Assembly (NCBI GenBank): GCA_026389845.1
Contig: JAPLHB010000216.1
Span: 1-44,762 of the forward strand
Source: Chloroflexota bacterium
GTDB taxonomy: Bacteria; Chloroflexota; Anaerolineae; CG2-30-64-16
Length of the DNA: 44,762 nt
Direction: 5' to 3'
Shown one piece after another: positions 16,216 through 23,950 of this stretch (position 1 is the stretch's first letter; every line of letters begins with the position of its first letter). The position numbers were made by a program, and so were the translations under genes. The notes under the pieces are model-generated. The model was not told the DNA's origin. It saw only the letters and a list, made by a program, of their open reading frames with translations, and ran no database searches.

Positions 16216-17202
16216 ATGACGCCAGACATCATTGAAGAGCGCGATTGGCAGGATATCGTCTATGCGCTTGCCACGTCGCCGGCCTTTGCGGTGGATCGGA
16301 TCTGCTTTGCGGCGCGTTCCTCGGGGCTGTATGGCTCCACCGACGGGGGCGTCACTTGGCGCTCACTGTATGATTCCCTGCAACTCGAAACGGCCCTGAC
16401 CGCGACCGCGGTGGCCGTTTCCTCCTCCTTTGCGGCGGATCGCACCCTGTTCGCCGGCACCCTGGGCGGTGTCCTGCGTTCTGCGGACGGCGGGAGGACC
16501 TGGGAGGTCGCGGTTTTGCCTTCGCCGCCGCCGCTGGTCGTGGCGCTGGCGATCTCGCCCAACTACAGCCAGGATGGCCTGGTGTTCGCGGCCGCGGCCC
16601 AAGATGGCGTCTATCGCTCGGCCGACCGCGGCCGGCGGTGGGTCGCCTGGAACTTCGGGCTGCTGGATCTGAATATCTTGAGCCTGGCGCTCTCGCCGGG
16701 CTTCGCAGCCGACGAAACGCTGTTCGTGGGCACGGAGAGCGGCGTTTTTCGCAGCACGAACGGTGGTCGCGCCTGGCGCGAAACCGGCTTTCCGAGCGAA
16801 TGGGCGCCAGTGCTCAGTCTGGCGTTGTCGCCGGAGTACGACCGTGACGGCGTGTTGTTTGCGGGCACAGAGGCGTGCGGTCTCTGCCACTCCCGAGATC
16901 GCGGCCAGACCTGGGAGCGCATCGGCGAGGCCGCGATCCCGGAGACCGTCAACGCCGTGGTCGTTTCCCCGCGCTACCCGGCTCAGCCGGCCGTGGTCGC
17001 GCTGACCGGCGAGGGGCTGCTCCTCTCGACCGACGACGGCGGCGCTTGGACCGATCTGACTGCCGGCATGGCGGAAGGGGAAGAGCTGACCTGCGTGGCG
17101 GCGCCGCTGGGCCTGGACGCGGACGCGCCCGTGTTGGCCGGCCTGACGAACGGGGCGGTGCTGCGCCTGGCGGTTGAGAACCTATCCGATGGAGGTATAT
17201 AG
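16216..17202 (+). CDS. Six-Asp-box beta-propeller (BNR / Ycf48-like) protein
   Basis: The protein has 328 residues; GGAG precedes the ATG and the start lies 15 bases after the chaperonin stop. Six Asp-box motifs (S-x-D/N-x-G-x-x-W) occur about every 45-50 residues: STDGGVTW, SADGGRTW, SADRGRRW, STNGGRAW, SRDRGQTW and STDDGGAW. Each is preceded by a VFAG/LFVGT strand. This is the pattern of sialidase, sortilin and Ycf48-type propellers, usually a protein- or glycan-binding scaffold. There is no signal peptide, so it is probably cytoplasmic. No sialidase catalytic Arg triad or RIP motif is visible, so an enzyme role is unlikely. Co-transcription with the divergent chaperonin suggests a partner or client-recognition role (inference). 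Confidence 0.82.
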   Translation: MTPDIIEERDWQDIVYALATSPAFAVDRICFAARSSGLYGSTDGGVTWRSLYDSLQLETALTATAVAVSSSFAADRTLFAGTLGGVLRSADGGRTWEVAVLPSPPPLVVALAISPNYSQDGLVFAAAAQDGVYRSADRGRRWVAWNFGLLDLNILSLALSPGFAADETLFVGTESGVFRSTNGGRAWRETGFPSEWAPVLSLALSPEYDRDGVLFAGTEACGLCHSRDRGQTWERIGEAAIPETVNAVVVSPRYPAQPAVVALTGEGLLLSTDDGGAWTDLTAGMAEGEELTCVAAPLGLDADAPVLAGLTNGAVLRLAVENLSDGGI

Positions 17203-17223
17203 TGATAGATAGGAGATAAGGCG

Positions 17224-18579
17224 ATGGAATTTTACAGCAAGAAGATCGAGCGTGTCTATGAGCCTGACGTTTTGGTGTGCGGGTTGGGCCCGGCAGGCAT
17301 CTCGGCTGCCGTGGCGGCGGCGCGCATGGGCGCGCTGACGATGGCTGTTGAGAGATGCGCATTCGCGGGAGGCAATTTTACAAACGCCAAGGTGGTCGGT
17401 ATCATCGGCGCTGTCAATACTATCACTGGTGCACTCATCACGGGCGGCATTACGTTCGAGATGCTCAAGCGGGCTGCGTACCGGAGGGAGGACGACTATT
17501 CTCGCAAGCCGCTCTGCGAGCTGTTTGAGGAGAATCAGGACAGTGTTGGTCAGGTGTATCGGCCAAAAACCACCCAAAATCATGTCAGGCAGGTTAACAG
17601 CGTGCGGCTGCTCTTTGACCCCGAGATATTCAAGCATCAGGCCGACATGCTTTTGACCGGAAGCGGCGTGAAGCTCCTGTATCATACGGTGATTGCCGAT
17701 ACGGTCATGGCGGAGGGACACATCAAGAAAGTCATCCTTGCCAACAAGGACGGGCTTTCATGTGTCAAGCCCAAGATGGTCATTGACTGTACCGGAGATG
17801 CGGATATTTCCGCGATGTCCGGTGCGCCGTTCGAAAAGGCGGATGTCGTTCAGCCCGGCACATTGATGTTTACAGTCGGGGGTCTTGTATTCGACGACTT
17901 CCAGGCTTTTTATGACGCGTGCCGTAAGGCTATGGCGCAGGCGGCAGACTGCGGCGAGATCGGAATCTACGCCGGCCCCAGCGTCGGCTGGGTGCGGCCG
18001 GGCATGATGAATTTCAACAATACGCGCCTTGTTTTCGACGCGACCTCCGCCGAGAGCGTCACCGAGGCTGAGATCCGTGGCCGCGAGGACGTGTTTCGAT
18101 TTTTTGAGGTGTACAAAAAGTATATCGGCGCGTTTAAGGACGCCTATATCCTTGACAGCGGCCCGTACCTCGGGACAAGAGAATCGCGGCGGATCATCGG
18201 CGAATATGTGCTGACGCTCGATGATATTGTTGAGGGCAGACGCTTCGACGACGCAATTGCACTGGCTGGCGGCATCGTTGATTTCCATCGTCTGGATAAA
18301 AGCGGGCACAGCGCGTTGCAGTTTGTCAAGCCGAGTGACATTCCGTACCGGACGCTCCTACCGCAGAAGGTAGACAATCTGCTTGTCGCCGGACGCTGCC
18401 ACTCCGTTACACAGATGGCCGCCGCCGTTACCCGTATGGGTGTGACGGCCATGCTGATGGGTGAGGCGGCGGGTCGCGCGGCGGTGCTTGCACTGAACGG
18501 CGGATGCACGCCGAGCGATGTGGACGTCGAACAGCTCCGGGCGTTGTTGCTGAAAAACGAGGCCATTCTAAACGATTGA
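17224..18579 (+). CDS. FAD-dependent oxidoreductase (FAD_oxidored type)
   Basis: The protein has 451 residues and a good ribosome site (ATAGGAGATAAGG). The N-terminal dinucleotide fold is PDVLVCGLGPAGISAAVAAA (G-x-G-x-x-G, about 14-33), followed by CAFAGGNFTNAKVVG. Mid-domain KMVIDCTGDADISAMSGAP and C-terminal KVDNLLVAGRCHSVTQMAA are the second FAD contacts of this family, which resembles fumarate reductase or BaiN-like flavoproteins. The substrate is unknown. Base composition is visibly lower in GC than the flanking genes, with more A/T-ending codons, and this continues into the downstream peptidase gene, suggesting a joint transfer from a different donor (inference). It is separated from the propeller gene by only 21 bases, but the change in composition argues against an ancestral operon. 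Confidence 0.85.
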   Translation: MEFYSKKIERVYEPDVLVCGLGPAGISAAVAAARMGALTMAVERCAFAGGNFTNAKVVGIIGAVNTITGALITGGITFEMLKRAAYRREDDYSRKPLCELFEENQDSVGQVYRPKTTQNHVRQVNSVRLLFDPEIFKHQADMLLTGSGVKLLYHTVIADTVMAEGHIKKVILANKDGLSCVKPKMVIDCTGDADISAMSGAPFEKADVVQPGTLMFTVGGLVFDDFQAFYDACRKAMAQAADCGEIGIYAGPSVGWVRPGMMNFNNTRLVFDATSAESVTEAEIRGREDVFRFFEVYKKYIGAFKDAYILDSGPYLGTRESRRIIGEYVLTLDDIVEGRRFDDAIALAGGIVDFHRLDKSGHSALQFVKPSDIPYRTLLPQKVDNLLVAGRCHSVTQMAAAVTRMGVTAMLMGEAAGRAAVLALNGGCTPSDVDVEQLRALLLKNEAILND

Positions 18580-18580
18580 A

Positions 18581-18644
18581 GGAGATTCTTCGCTGGCTTC
18601 ACGCCGTAACGAGAGGCTCGAGGTCGACCCGCTCAGAATGACAG
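18581..18644. repeat. TCATTCTGAGCG-type repeat, copy 3
   Basis: GGAGATTCTTCGCTGG starts at 18581, immediately after the oxidoreductase stop, and CCCGCTCAGAATGACAG ends at 18644. It matches copy 2 (8075-8136). It sits between two lower-GC genes but shares sequence with copies in the higher-GC part, so it must have moved in after that block arrived. Confidence 0.75.
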
Positions 18645-18682
18645 TTGTTCCCGATAATCTCTATTTGAGAGGAGGGGTAAAA

Positions 18683-21073
18683 ATGCTTCAGTCTCCTAAA
18701 GAATTCTTTGGATTTCAGCCTGGCAGCGACAAAAATATGATTCACTGGAACGACCTGATCCGGTACTATCAAATGCTCGCCCGTGAATCCGACCGTGTGC
18801 AATGTATTGATATGGGACCTACGACACTCGGGAATCCGTTTTTGGAGGTCATCATCACTTCGCCTGGCAACATGGAAAGGCTTGAGACGTATCGAAAACT
18901 CAGTATGCTGCTGGCCGATCCAAGGCGTATGGATAGAGAGACCATCTCCCGGGCCTGCACTGACGGCAAGGCTGTCTGCGTGCAGACTGTGAGTGCGCAT
19001 GCCTCCGAAATCGGAGGTACACAGATGTCTCCGCTGCTTGCTTTCGATCTGGCTGCAGGAGACAGCGCCGAGATTCTTGAGATCCTCGATAAGGTCATCT
19101 TCATCCTTATCCCCTGCTTCAATCCGGACGGCGAGATCATGATTGCGGAGTGGTATGCCAAATACCGCAATACAGAGCATGACGCCGTGGATTTCCCGCG
19201 ACTGTGGCAAACGTATGCCGGCTATGGCAACTACGCCGATGTGATTTACGAGAATTTTCGGGAATCGCAATACGTCAATCAGATTCTGTTCCGCGAGTGG
19301 ATGCCGCAGGTCTATGTGGACCATCACCAAATGCCGAGAAACTGGGCGCGGTTTTTTGTCCCGCCGTATAAAAACCCCATGCGGCCTTATTGCAGTCCCA
19401 TTCTCTGGCGGGAGATTGCCTTCTACGGCGCGAATATGGCCTATCAGCTTGAGGAGGCGGGTGTGCGGGGCGTGATCAGCAACGAGTATTTCCCCACCTG
19501 CGCGGCGTCCGGCTATTTTACAATGACCAACTGCCACAACATTGCCGGCATACTGACGGAATCGTCCTCGGCTCGCTTTGCATCACCGTACACCGTCCAC
19601 CCCGAAAGTCTGCCGGACGAGCCCGCGGGCGTGTTTTATCCGAACCCGTGGCCGGGCGGCGAATGGCATCTCTCCGATATCGTACGCCAGCAGACCATTG
19701 CGGCGCGCTCGCTCCTCAGCACGATGGCGGGAAACCGCGAGCGCATCCTGCGCAACATGGCCAACAAGGCGCTACGTCAGACGGAGGCGGGCGCACAGAA
19801 CCCGATTCAGGCGTTTCTGATTCCGCCGGAGCAGCACGATACCGGCTGCGCCGAAAAAACGATCAGACTCCTTCAAAAGCAGGGTATCGAGCTGTATGCA
19901 GCGGCAGAACCAGTCAAGACCGCCCGGGGCACATATCCGGCCGGTACGGTCGTTGTGCCGCTTGCGCAACCGAAATACGCCCTGATCATGGCGTTGCTCT
20001 CGCACATCGAGTATCCGCGCAACAAATACACGCTTCTGGCGAATGGCGCCGTCGAGGTCTATGAGGTTATCAGCGAGAACATCGCCGAATTCATGGGCGT
20101 GCACGTCGTCGAGGCAGGCAAGGTGCTCACCTGTGCGCTGACGGAATTTCGCGGCCTCGCCCGGCCGCGGACGCCCGCAAATGTGTATCCCGGCACTGAG
20201 AACGAGAGCTTCCAGCGGGCCAATGCGAGGCTTTCCGCGGGCAAGGCCGTGTATCGCGCGCCGAACGGTGACTTCTATACGTCATCTCCGCCGACGGACG
20301 CCCCAAGAATCGCCTTTTCGCGCGTTGGCATCTATCGGACGACATGCGGCGTGGGACGGCTCGGCGGCGGCAATCCCGACGAGGGACAGACGCGCCTGTT
20401 GTTTGAGCAGTACGGTTTCCCGTATGAGACAGTAGGGCCAGCCGATGTCGCCGCAGGCATGCTCGACCGGCTGGACGTGCTCATATTTCCCGACAACCTG
20501 AAGGGTGATCTGAACGGAGAAAACGAATCCATCAAGGAGCTTTTGCCGGAGGATCGCGTCTGGCTGGGCCCAGCAGAGGAAGAGAAAATTCGCGTGTTCG
20601 TGCGCGGCAGCGGGCGGCTGCTGGCCCTGGGTAAGTCCTGCGACTATGTTATTGATACGCTGGGGTTGAAAGTCAAAAACCGCACGGCTCACCTGAGCAT
20701 GGCGCAGTACAACACGCATGGCTCCATGCTGCGCGTCAAAATTGAGGCTTCACCGCTGACGGTCGGCATGCCTGCCGAAGGTCTGGTATTCCACGCGAAC
20801 CCTCCGGTTCTGGAAATCACCGAATATTTCAAGCCGTGGCTCTACCACACCGACATGCGCTTCGTATCGGAGCACGTGCTGGAAAGTGGACTCTGTGTCG
20901 GTGAGGCGTATCTGGCTGGTCAGCCGTGCCTTGTCACTGCGTCCTACGGCAGGGGCAAAGCGGTGCTGTACGCCTTTGCGCCGCAGTTTCGCACGCAGAC
21001 GGATGGCACGTTCAAGGTTCTGTTCAACGCGCTGTATCAAACTAACGAGAAGCGAGGCTCCGCACGACTTTGA
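18683..21073 (+). CDS. Large M14-type zinc carboxypeptidase-like protein
   Basis: The protein has 796 residues. The ATG at 18683 is behind GAGGAGGGG; a longer frame from 18638 starts inside a repeat and is rejected. The M14 fold has the zinc pair in VSAHASEIGG (His106 and Glu109), the core strand IFILIPCFNPDGE, and VYVDHHQMPRNWARFF, a likely third ligand. A conserved-looking GILTESSSARF may hold the catalytic Glu region. Residues from about 380 on form a second alpha/beta part with RVGIYRTTCGVGRLGG and LDVLIFPDNLKGD, resembling the class-I glutamine-amidotransferase-like domains attached to other large M14 proteins. No signal peptide is obvious. Peptide or amide substrate unknown. It shares the lower-GC composition of the upstream flavoprotein and may work with it. 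Confidence 0.82.
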   Translation: MLQSPKEFFGFQPGSDKNMIHWNDLIRYYQMLARESDRVQCIDMGPTTLGNPFLEVIITSPGNMERLETYRKLSMLLADPRRMDRETISRACTDGKAVCVQTVSAHASEIGGTQMSPLLAFDLAAGDSAEILEILDKVIFILIPCFNPDGEIMIAEWYAKYRNTEHDAVDFPRLWQTYAGYGNYADVIYENFRESQYVNQILFREWMPQVYVDHHQMPRNWARFFVPPYKNPMRPYCSPILWREIAFYGANMAYQLEEAGVRGVISNEYFPTCAASGYFTMTNCHNIAGILTESSSARFASPYTVHPESLPDEPAGVFYPNPWPGGEWHLSDIVRQQTIAARSLLSTMAGNRERILRNMANKALRQTEAGAQNPIQAFLIPPEQHDTGCAEKTIRLLQKQGIELYAAAEPVKTARGTYPAGTVVVPLAQPKYALIMALLSHIEYPRNKYTLLANGAVEVYEVISENIAEFMGVHVVEAGKVLTCALTEFRGLARPRTPANVYPGTENESFQRANARLSAGKAVYRAPNGDFYTSSPPTDAPRIAFSRVGIYRTTCGVGRLGGGNPDEGQTRLLFEQYGFPYETVGPADVAAGMLDRLDVLIFPDNLKGDLNGENESIKELLPEDRVWLGPAEEEKIRVFVRGSGRLLALGKSCDYVIDTLGLKVKNRTAHLSMAQYNTHGSMLRVKIEASPLTVGMPAEGLVFHANPPVLEITEYFKPWLYHTDMRFVSEHVLESGLCVGEAYLAGQPCLVTASYGRGKAVLYAFAPQFRTQTDGTFKVLFNALYQTNEKRGSARL

Positions 21074-21259
21074 TTCCACCGTTGATCCGCAACGACAACG
21101 GGTTGATAGTACAGAGCCGACGTTTCTTCGCGGCTGTCATCTCTAGGCCGCTACAGCAAGGGGCGCACCGCCGCCGCAACGGCGCATGTCGGCATCGTCT
21201 CCCCATCCGCGCCCGGGGACCATCGCGGACAACGATCGAATTCGTAAGGAGGCATCGAA

Positions 21260-22300
21260 ATGAAAGAAGTCCGATTCGGCATCACAGGCTCTGGATACAT
21301 GGCGCGCACGCACGCAGAGGCCATTCGGCGGCTGGGGTCAGCGGCCAGGTTGGTGGCGTTCTGGGGCGGAAGCCGGGCCCCCGATCTCGCTGCGCGCTAC
21401 GGAGTTGACTGCGAAAGGACGGCGGAGGGACTAGCGAAGCGTCCCGATATCGACGCCATCGTGGTCACGACCCCCCATCCGCTGCATGCCCGGGAGACGA
21501 TGCTTGCGCTCGAGGCGGGGAAACACGTCCTTGTGGAAAAGCCGATGGCGACGACCCTGGAGGACTGCGATCGGATGGTGGATACGGCGGCCCGGCGCGG
21601 CCTGATCCTCGCCGTAGGCTATACGCTGCGGTTCCGCAACAACGCTCCGCGCGCCCGCGACCTGATCGCGGCCGGCGCCATCGGCCGCGTGCTCACCATG
21701 CACTATTCCATGATTCGGCGGATGGACGACAATTTCGGCGGCAACAAGCTCGCGTGGATGAGCTCCCCGGACGCCGTGGGCTTCCTGATCGACGGCCTCC
21801 CGCACGGCATCGATTTGATTCGATGGCTGACGGGCGCGGAAGCCAGGACAGTGGCGGGGTTCAGCCGGACGTTTCTGCCCGGCCGGGCGGTCGAGGACTC
21901 GACGGTAGGCCTGATCGAGTTCTCGAACGGTTCGATTTGCTCGCTGAACGTCACGAACGCGGCGACCGGACCGTATCCCGGAGAGGAGGCGCGGCTGAGC
22001 ATGATCGGGAGCGCTGGCATTCTCGACCTGAACGCTTTCGGAGACCTGCATCTTTCAGACCGGGCAGGAGGCTGGCGGGTGGTCTCGAGCCAACCACCCG
22101 TGCCCTTCGCAGATCCTGACGCGGCTTTCACGGCTGTGGAGCGCATGCAAGCGTTCTACGATCAGATGCAGTCTTTTGTGGACGGCATCCAGGGCAAACC
22201 CATGCGGGCGGGTACCGGCGCAGACGGCCGCGCGGCCGTCGCGGTGTGCCTGGCTCTGCTCGCCTCATCCCGCGAGCACCGGCTGGTCCCGGTTCCGTAG
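21260..22300 (+). CDS. Gfo/Idh/MocA-family NAD(P)-dependent oxidoreductase
   Basis: The protein has 346 residues; AAGGAGG precedes the ATG. The N-terminal Rossmann domain starts VRFGITGSGYMARTHAEAIR (G-x-G-x-x-A type), followed by IDAIVVTTPHPLHARETML and the family hallmark HVLVEKPMATTLEDC, with the conserved Lys of EKP. The C-terminal substrate domain has LIDGLPHGIDLIRWLTG, where the His acts in catalysis in this family. It probably oxidises a sugar, inositol or related polyol. The aldolase and 2-hydroxyacid dehydrogenase remnant on the opposite strand suggest a former sugar-acid catabolic locus. The 186 bases upstream contain no gene that I can see. Confidence 0.9.
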   Translation: MKEVRFGITGSGYMARTHAEAIRRLGSAARLVAFWGGSRAPDLAARYGVDCERTAEGLAKRPDIDAIVVTTPHPLHARETMLALEAGKHVLVEKPMATTLEDCDRMVDTAARRGLILAVGYTLRFRNNAPRARDLIAAGAIGRVLTMHYSMIRRMDDNFGGNKLAWMSSPDAVGFLIDGLPHGIDLIRWLTGAEARTVAGFSRTFLPGRAVEDSTVGLIEFSNGSICSLNVTNAATGPYPGEEARLSMIGSAGILDLNAFGDLHLSDRAGGWRVVSSQPPVPFADPDAAFTAVERMQAFYDQMQSFVDGIQGKPMRAGTGADGRAAVAVCLALLASSREHRLVPVP

Positions 22301-22306
22301 CTCCGC

Positions 22307-22534
22307 TCAGGTTTCCCGCAGCTCAGCCCAAGGCCGAAGCGGGAATCGAGGACGCACATCCCGATTGATGGGAAAAGGCGGCCAAAATCCGCGCACAATC
22401 GCTTCAATCGCCCCGACGACCGTGATGACGCACTCCTCCCTCGCCTCGATCGCGCCCGCCCCGTAGTGCGGCGTGAGCGTGACGTTCTCGAGCTCCAGGA
22501 TCCGTGCGGTAATCGCCGCGGGCGCAGTCGACAT
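22307..22534 (-). pseudogene. 2-hydroxyacid dehydrogenase, C-terminal remnant
   Basis: The frame encodes 75 residues with LELENVTLTPHYGAGAIEAR and a following helix ending FPINRDVRP. This matches the C-terminal part of D-isomer-specific 2-hydroxyacid dehydrogenases (LPNVVLTPHIGSAT...EAR, catalytic His in TPH). The NAD-binding domain and most of the catalytic domain are absent, and only about 30 bases separate it from the aldolase gene. It is best read as a deletion scar; an ATG at 22534 exists but has no good ribosome site. Confidence 0.6.
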
Positions 22535-22565
22535 CGCTCACCTGGAGGCGCCGTTCCATTGGGCT

Positions 22566-23357
22566 TCAGCGTTTGGTGGATTCGCCCAGCGCCTCGGAGA
22601 GGTCATGGCCATATCGCGCGACCATCTCGGTGATCGCGGCATAGTCGCCTCCGCGAAGGATCAGCCGTGCGCCCGCGGCGACCAACTGGCGGATGTCCGC
22701 CGCATTCAAGCCGGGCCGACCCCAGGCGATGCCATTCCTGGCCGCGGCAGCCGCCACGCGAGCGTGCGCTTCGCGCATCGGCGGATCATCCCACCGGTCG
22801 AAGCAGTGCAGGCGAAGGGAGAGGTCGGCCGGACCGATGTAGAGCGCATCAACCCCTGGAACTGCGGCGATTTGATCGACGCACGCGACCGCCTCGGGCG
22901 TTTCGATCATGACCATGACCACCGTCTCCTCGTTGGCTGCGGCCATGTACGCCTCCACCGAGTCGCCCCACGTATATTGATTGTCAAAGGCCGGCGCGCT
23001 GAGACCACGCTGGCCGAGTGGCGGAAACTTGACCGCCTGCACGAGCGCCCTGGCCTCTTCGGCGCTGTTCACCATCTGGAATAGAAATCCGGTGGCGCCG
23101 TCCTCCAACAGGTGATAGAGATCCGGCGGATTGCGGTTCGCGGGGCGGATAAGGCAGTCGATGCGCGCGGCGTGATGCAGGGACACCATCCGTTGGATCT
23201 CGCGGCGGTCCCAACTGGCATGCTCGTTGTCGAGCAGAACCGCATCGAAGCCGGCGCGGGCGGCGTGCGACGGCAGGACGTCCGTCGGGTACATGAGGCT
23301 GATGAACCGAACCACCTGGTTTTGGCGAAGACGGGCGCGAACTAAGGAAGAGCGCAT
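22566..23357 (-). CDS. HpcH/HpaI-family aldolase
   Basis: Class II (metal-dependent) pyruvate-type aldolase. I set the start at ATG 23357 (MRSSLVRARLRQN); the frame is open to 23447, but that extension looks unconserved. Motifs: LLDNEHASWDRREI with the catalytic His, CLIRPANRNPP with the substrate-binding Arg, and metal ligands Glu in VMIETPEAV and Asp in YIGPADLSLRL. These enzymes cleave 4-hydroxy-2-oxoacids or 2-keto-3-deoxy sugar acids. The gene is followed by a 2-hydroxyacid dehydrogenase remnant and converges with the Gfo/Idh gene. A perfect 12-bp palindrome about 115 bases upstream could be its operator. Confidence 0.88.
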   Translation of the reverse strand: MRSSLVRARLRQNQVVRFISLMYPTDVLPSHAARAGFDAVLLDNEHASWDRREIQRMVSLHHAARIDCLIRPANRNPPDLYHLLEDGATGFLFQMVNSAEEARALVQAVKFPPLGQRGLSAPAFDNQYTWGDSVEAYMAAANEETVVMVMIETPEAVACVDQIAAVPGVDALYIGPADLSLRLHCFDRWDDPPMREAHARVAAAAARNGIAWGRPGLNAADIRQLVAAGARLILRGGDYAAITEMVARYGHDLSEALGESTKR

Positions 23358-23470
23358 AGCGATCCTGATTGGCGAAAAGGGAAAGAGACTTTCAAGAGCC
23401 GCTTCACTTGGGCGAACTCCCTCAGAGGCTTTTCTATCGCAATTCACTCAATACGTGTAACTGATGCAGT

Positions 23471-23482
23471 CAGTGTACACTG
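23471..23482. promoter_or_regulatory. Perfect 12-bp palindrome, candidate operator of the aldolase gene
   Basis: CAGTGTACACTG, upstream of the aldolase gene and near a short A/T-richer stretch. Its size and position suit a dimeric repressor (GntR/LacI type), but no regulator gene is nearby and no second copy was noticed. Confidence 0.3.
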
Positions 23483-23483
23483 G

Positions 23484-23714
23484 TCAGAATGGCCTGTCAA
23501 GAAAACGCAGGTCGCCGCTGAAGTCCCCTATCGCGGGGTGGTGCGCATTCGGCGCACGGCGAAGACCATGGTCAGCGACTTGCCCGAGCCTTGCGTGTGC
23601 CAGACCACGCCGGAGCGCTCGCCGGCGCCGTCGCGGCCGAGCAGGCGCTTCGCCCCAGTTGATTGCCTTTGCGAGCTCAATTGCTCGCTGTCTCAGCGCA
23701 TCGAGTTTAGACAT
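23484..23714 (-). CDS. Small ORF with a good start but a chimeric body, probably non-functional
   Basis: GGTGAGGAG precedes an ATG at 23714, and the first ~22 residues (MSKLDALRQRAIELAKAIN) look like the genuine start of a small helical protein. The remainder is Arg-rich and lies out of frame over an HsdR fragment, so it is probably not a natural sequence. It is likely the 5' end of a lost gene joined to other debris. Confidence 0.3.
   Translation of the reverse strand: MSKLDALRQRAIELAKAINWGEAPARPRRRRRALRRGLAHARLGQVADHGLRRAPNAHHPAIGDFSGDLRFLDRPF
23528..23650 (-). pseudogene. Type I restriction HsdR fragment (Walker A region)
   Basis: Reading the minus strand in the frame that stops at 23528-23530 gives LLGRDGAGERSG followed by VVWHTQGSGKSLTMVFAVRR. 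The TQGSGKSLTM stretch with the preceding VVWH is characteristic of the HsdR motor-domain P-loop. Only about 38 codons remain, with a stop right after. It marks debris at the left edge of the large minus-strand cluster. Confidence 0.7.
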
Positions 23715-23764
23715 CGTGTTTTCTCCTCACCGCGTGTTCACGTGGCATCCCAGTCGTGCTCTCA

Positions 23765-23944
23765 CTATCTACCCCGAAACGCCTGGGCCAGCAGCGCGCT
23801 CACTTGCTGCTCGCGGGCAAGGAACAGCAATACCTGCCACTCGGCAAGGGCCAGGGCCGTCAACCGGCCGGCGGAAATCCGGCCGGCATCCTGGTGCAGG
23901 CAATCCAGCAACAGCGTGATAATCTTCTCGTCCATCATGTCCAT
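23765..23944 (-). CDS. Truncated nucleotidyltransferase-family N-terminus (59 aa)
   Basis: A short frame starts at ATG 23944, 6 bases after the upstream stop: MDMMDEKIITLLLDCLHQDA and, near its end, ALAEWQVLLFLAREQQVSAL. This is the usual N-terminal helix pair of the large NTase family (PF14907 type), where a Trp-containing helix precedes the ARxHxVAPLL segment. The catalytic part is missing. It could be a decayed second copy of the preceding gene or a small stand-alone helical subunit. No strong ribosome site is visible; translation would be coupled. Confidence 0.45.
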   Translation of the reverse strand: MDMMDEKIITLLLDCLHQDAGRISAGRLTALALAEWQVLLFLAREQQVSALLAQAFRGR

Positions 23945-23950
23945 GACTTC

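Noticed and set aside
16216..17202. Sialidase
   Set aside because: Asp boxes alone do not make a sialidase. The catalytic Arg triad, Tyr/Glu pair and RIP motif are not visible, and there is no signal peptide.
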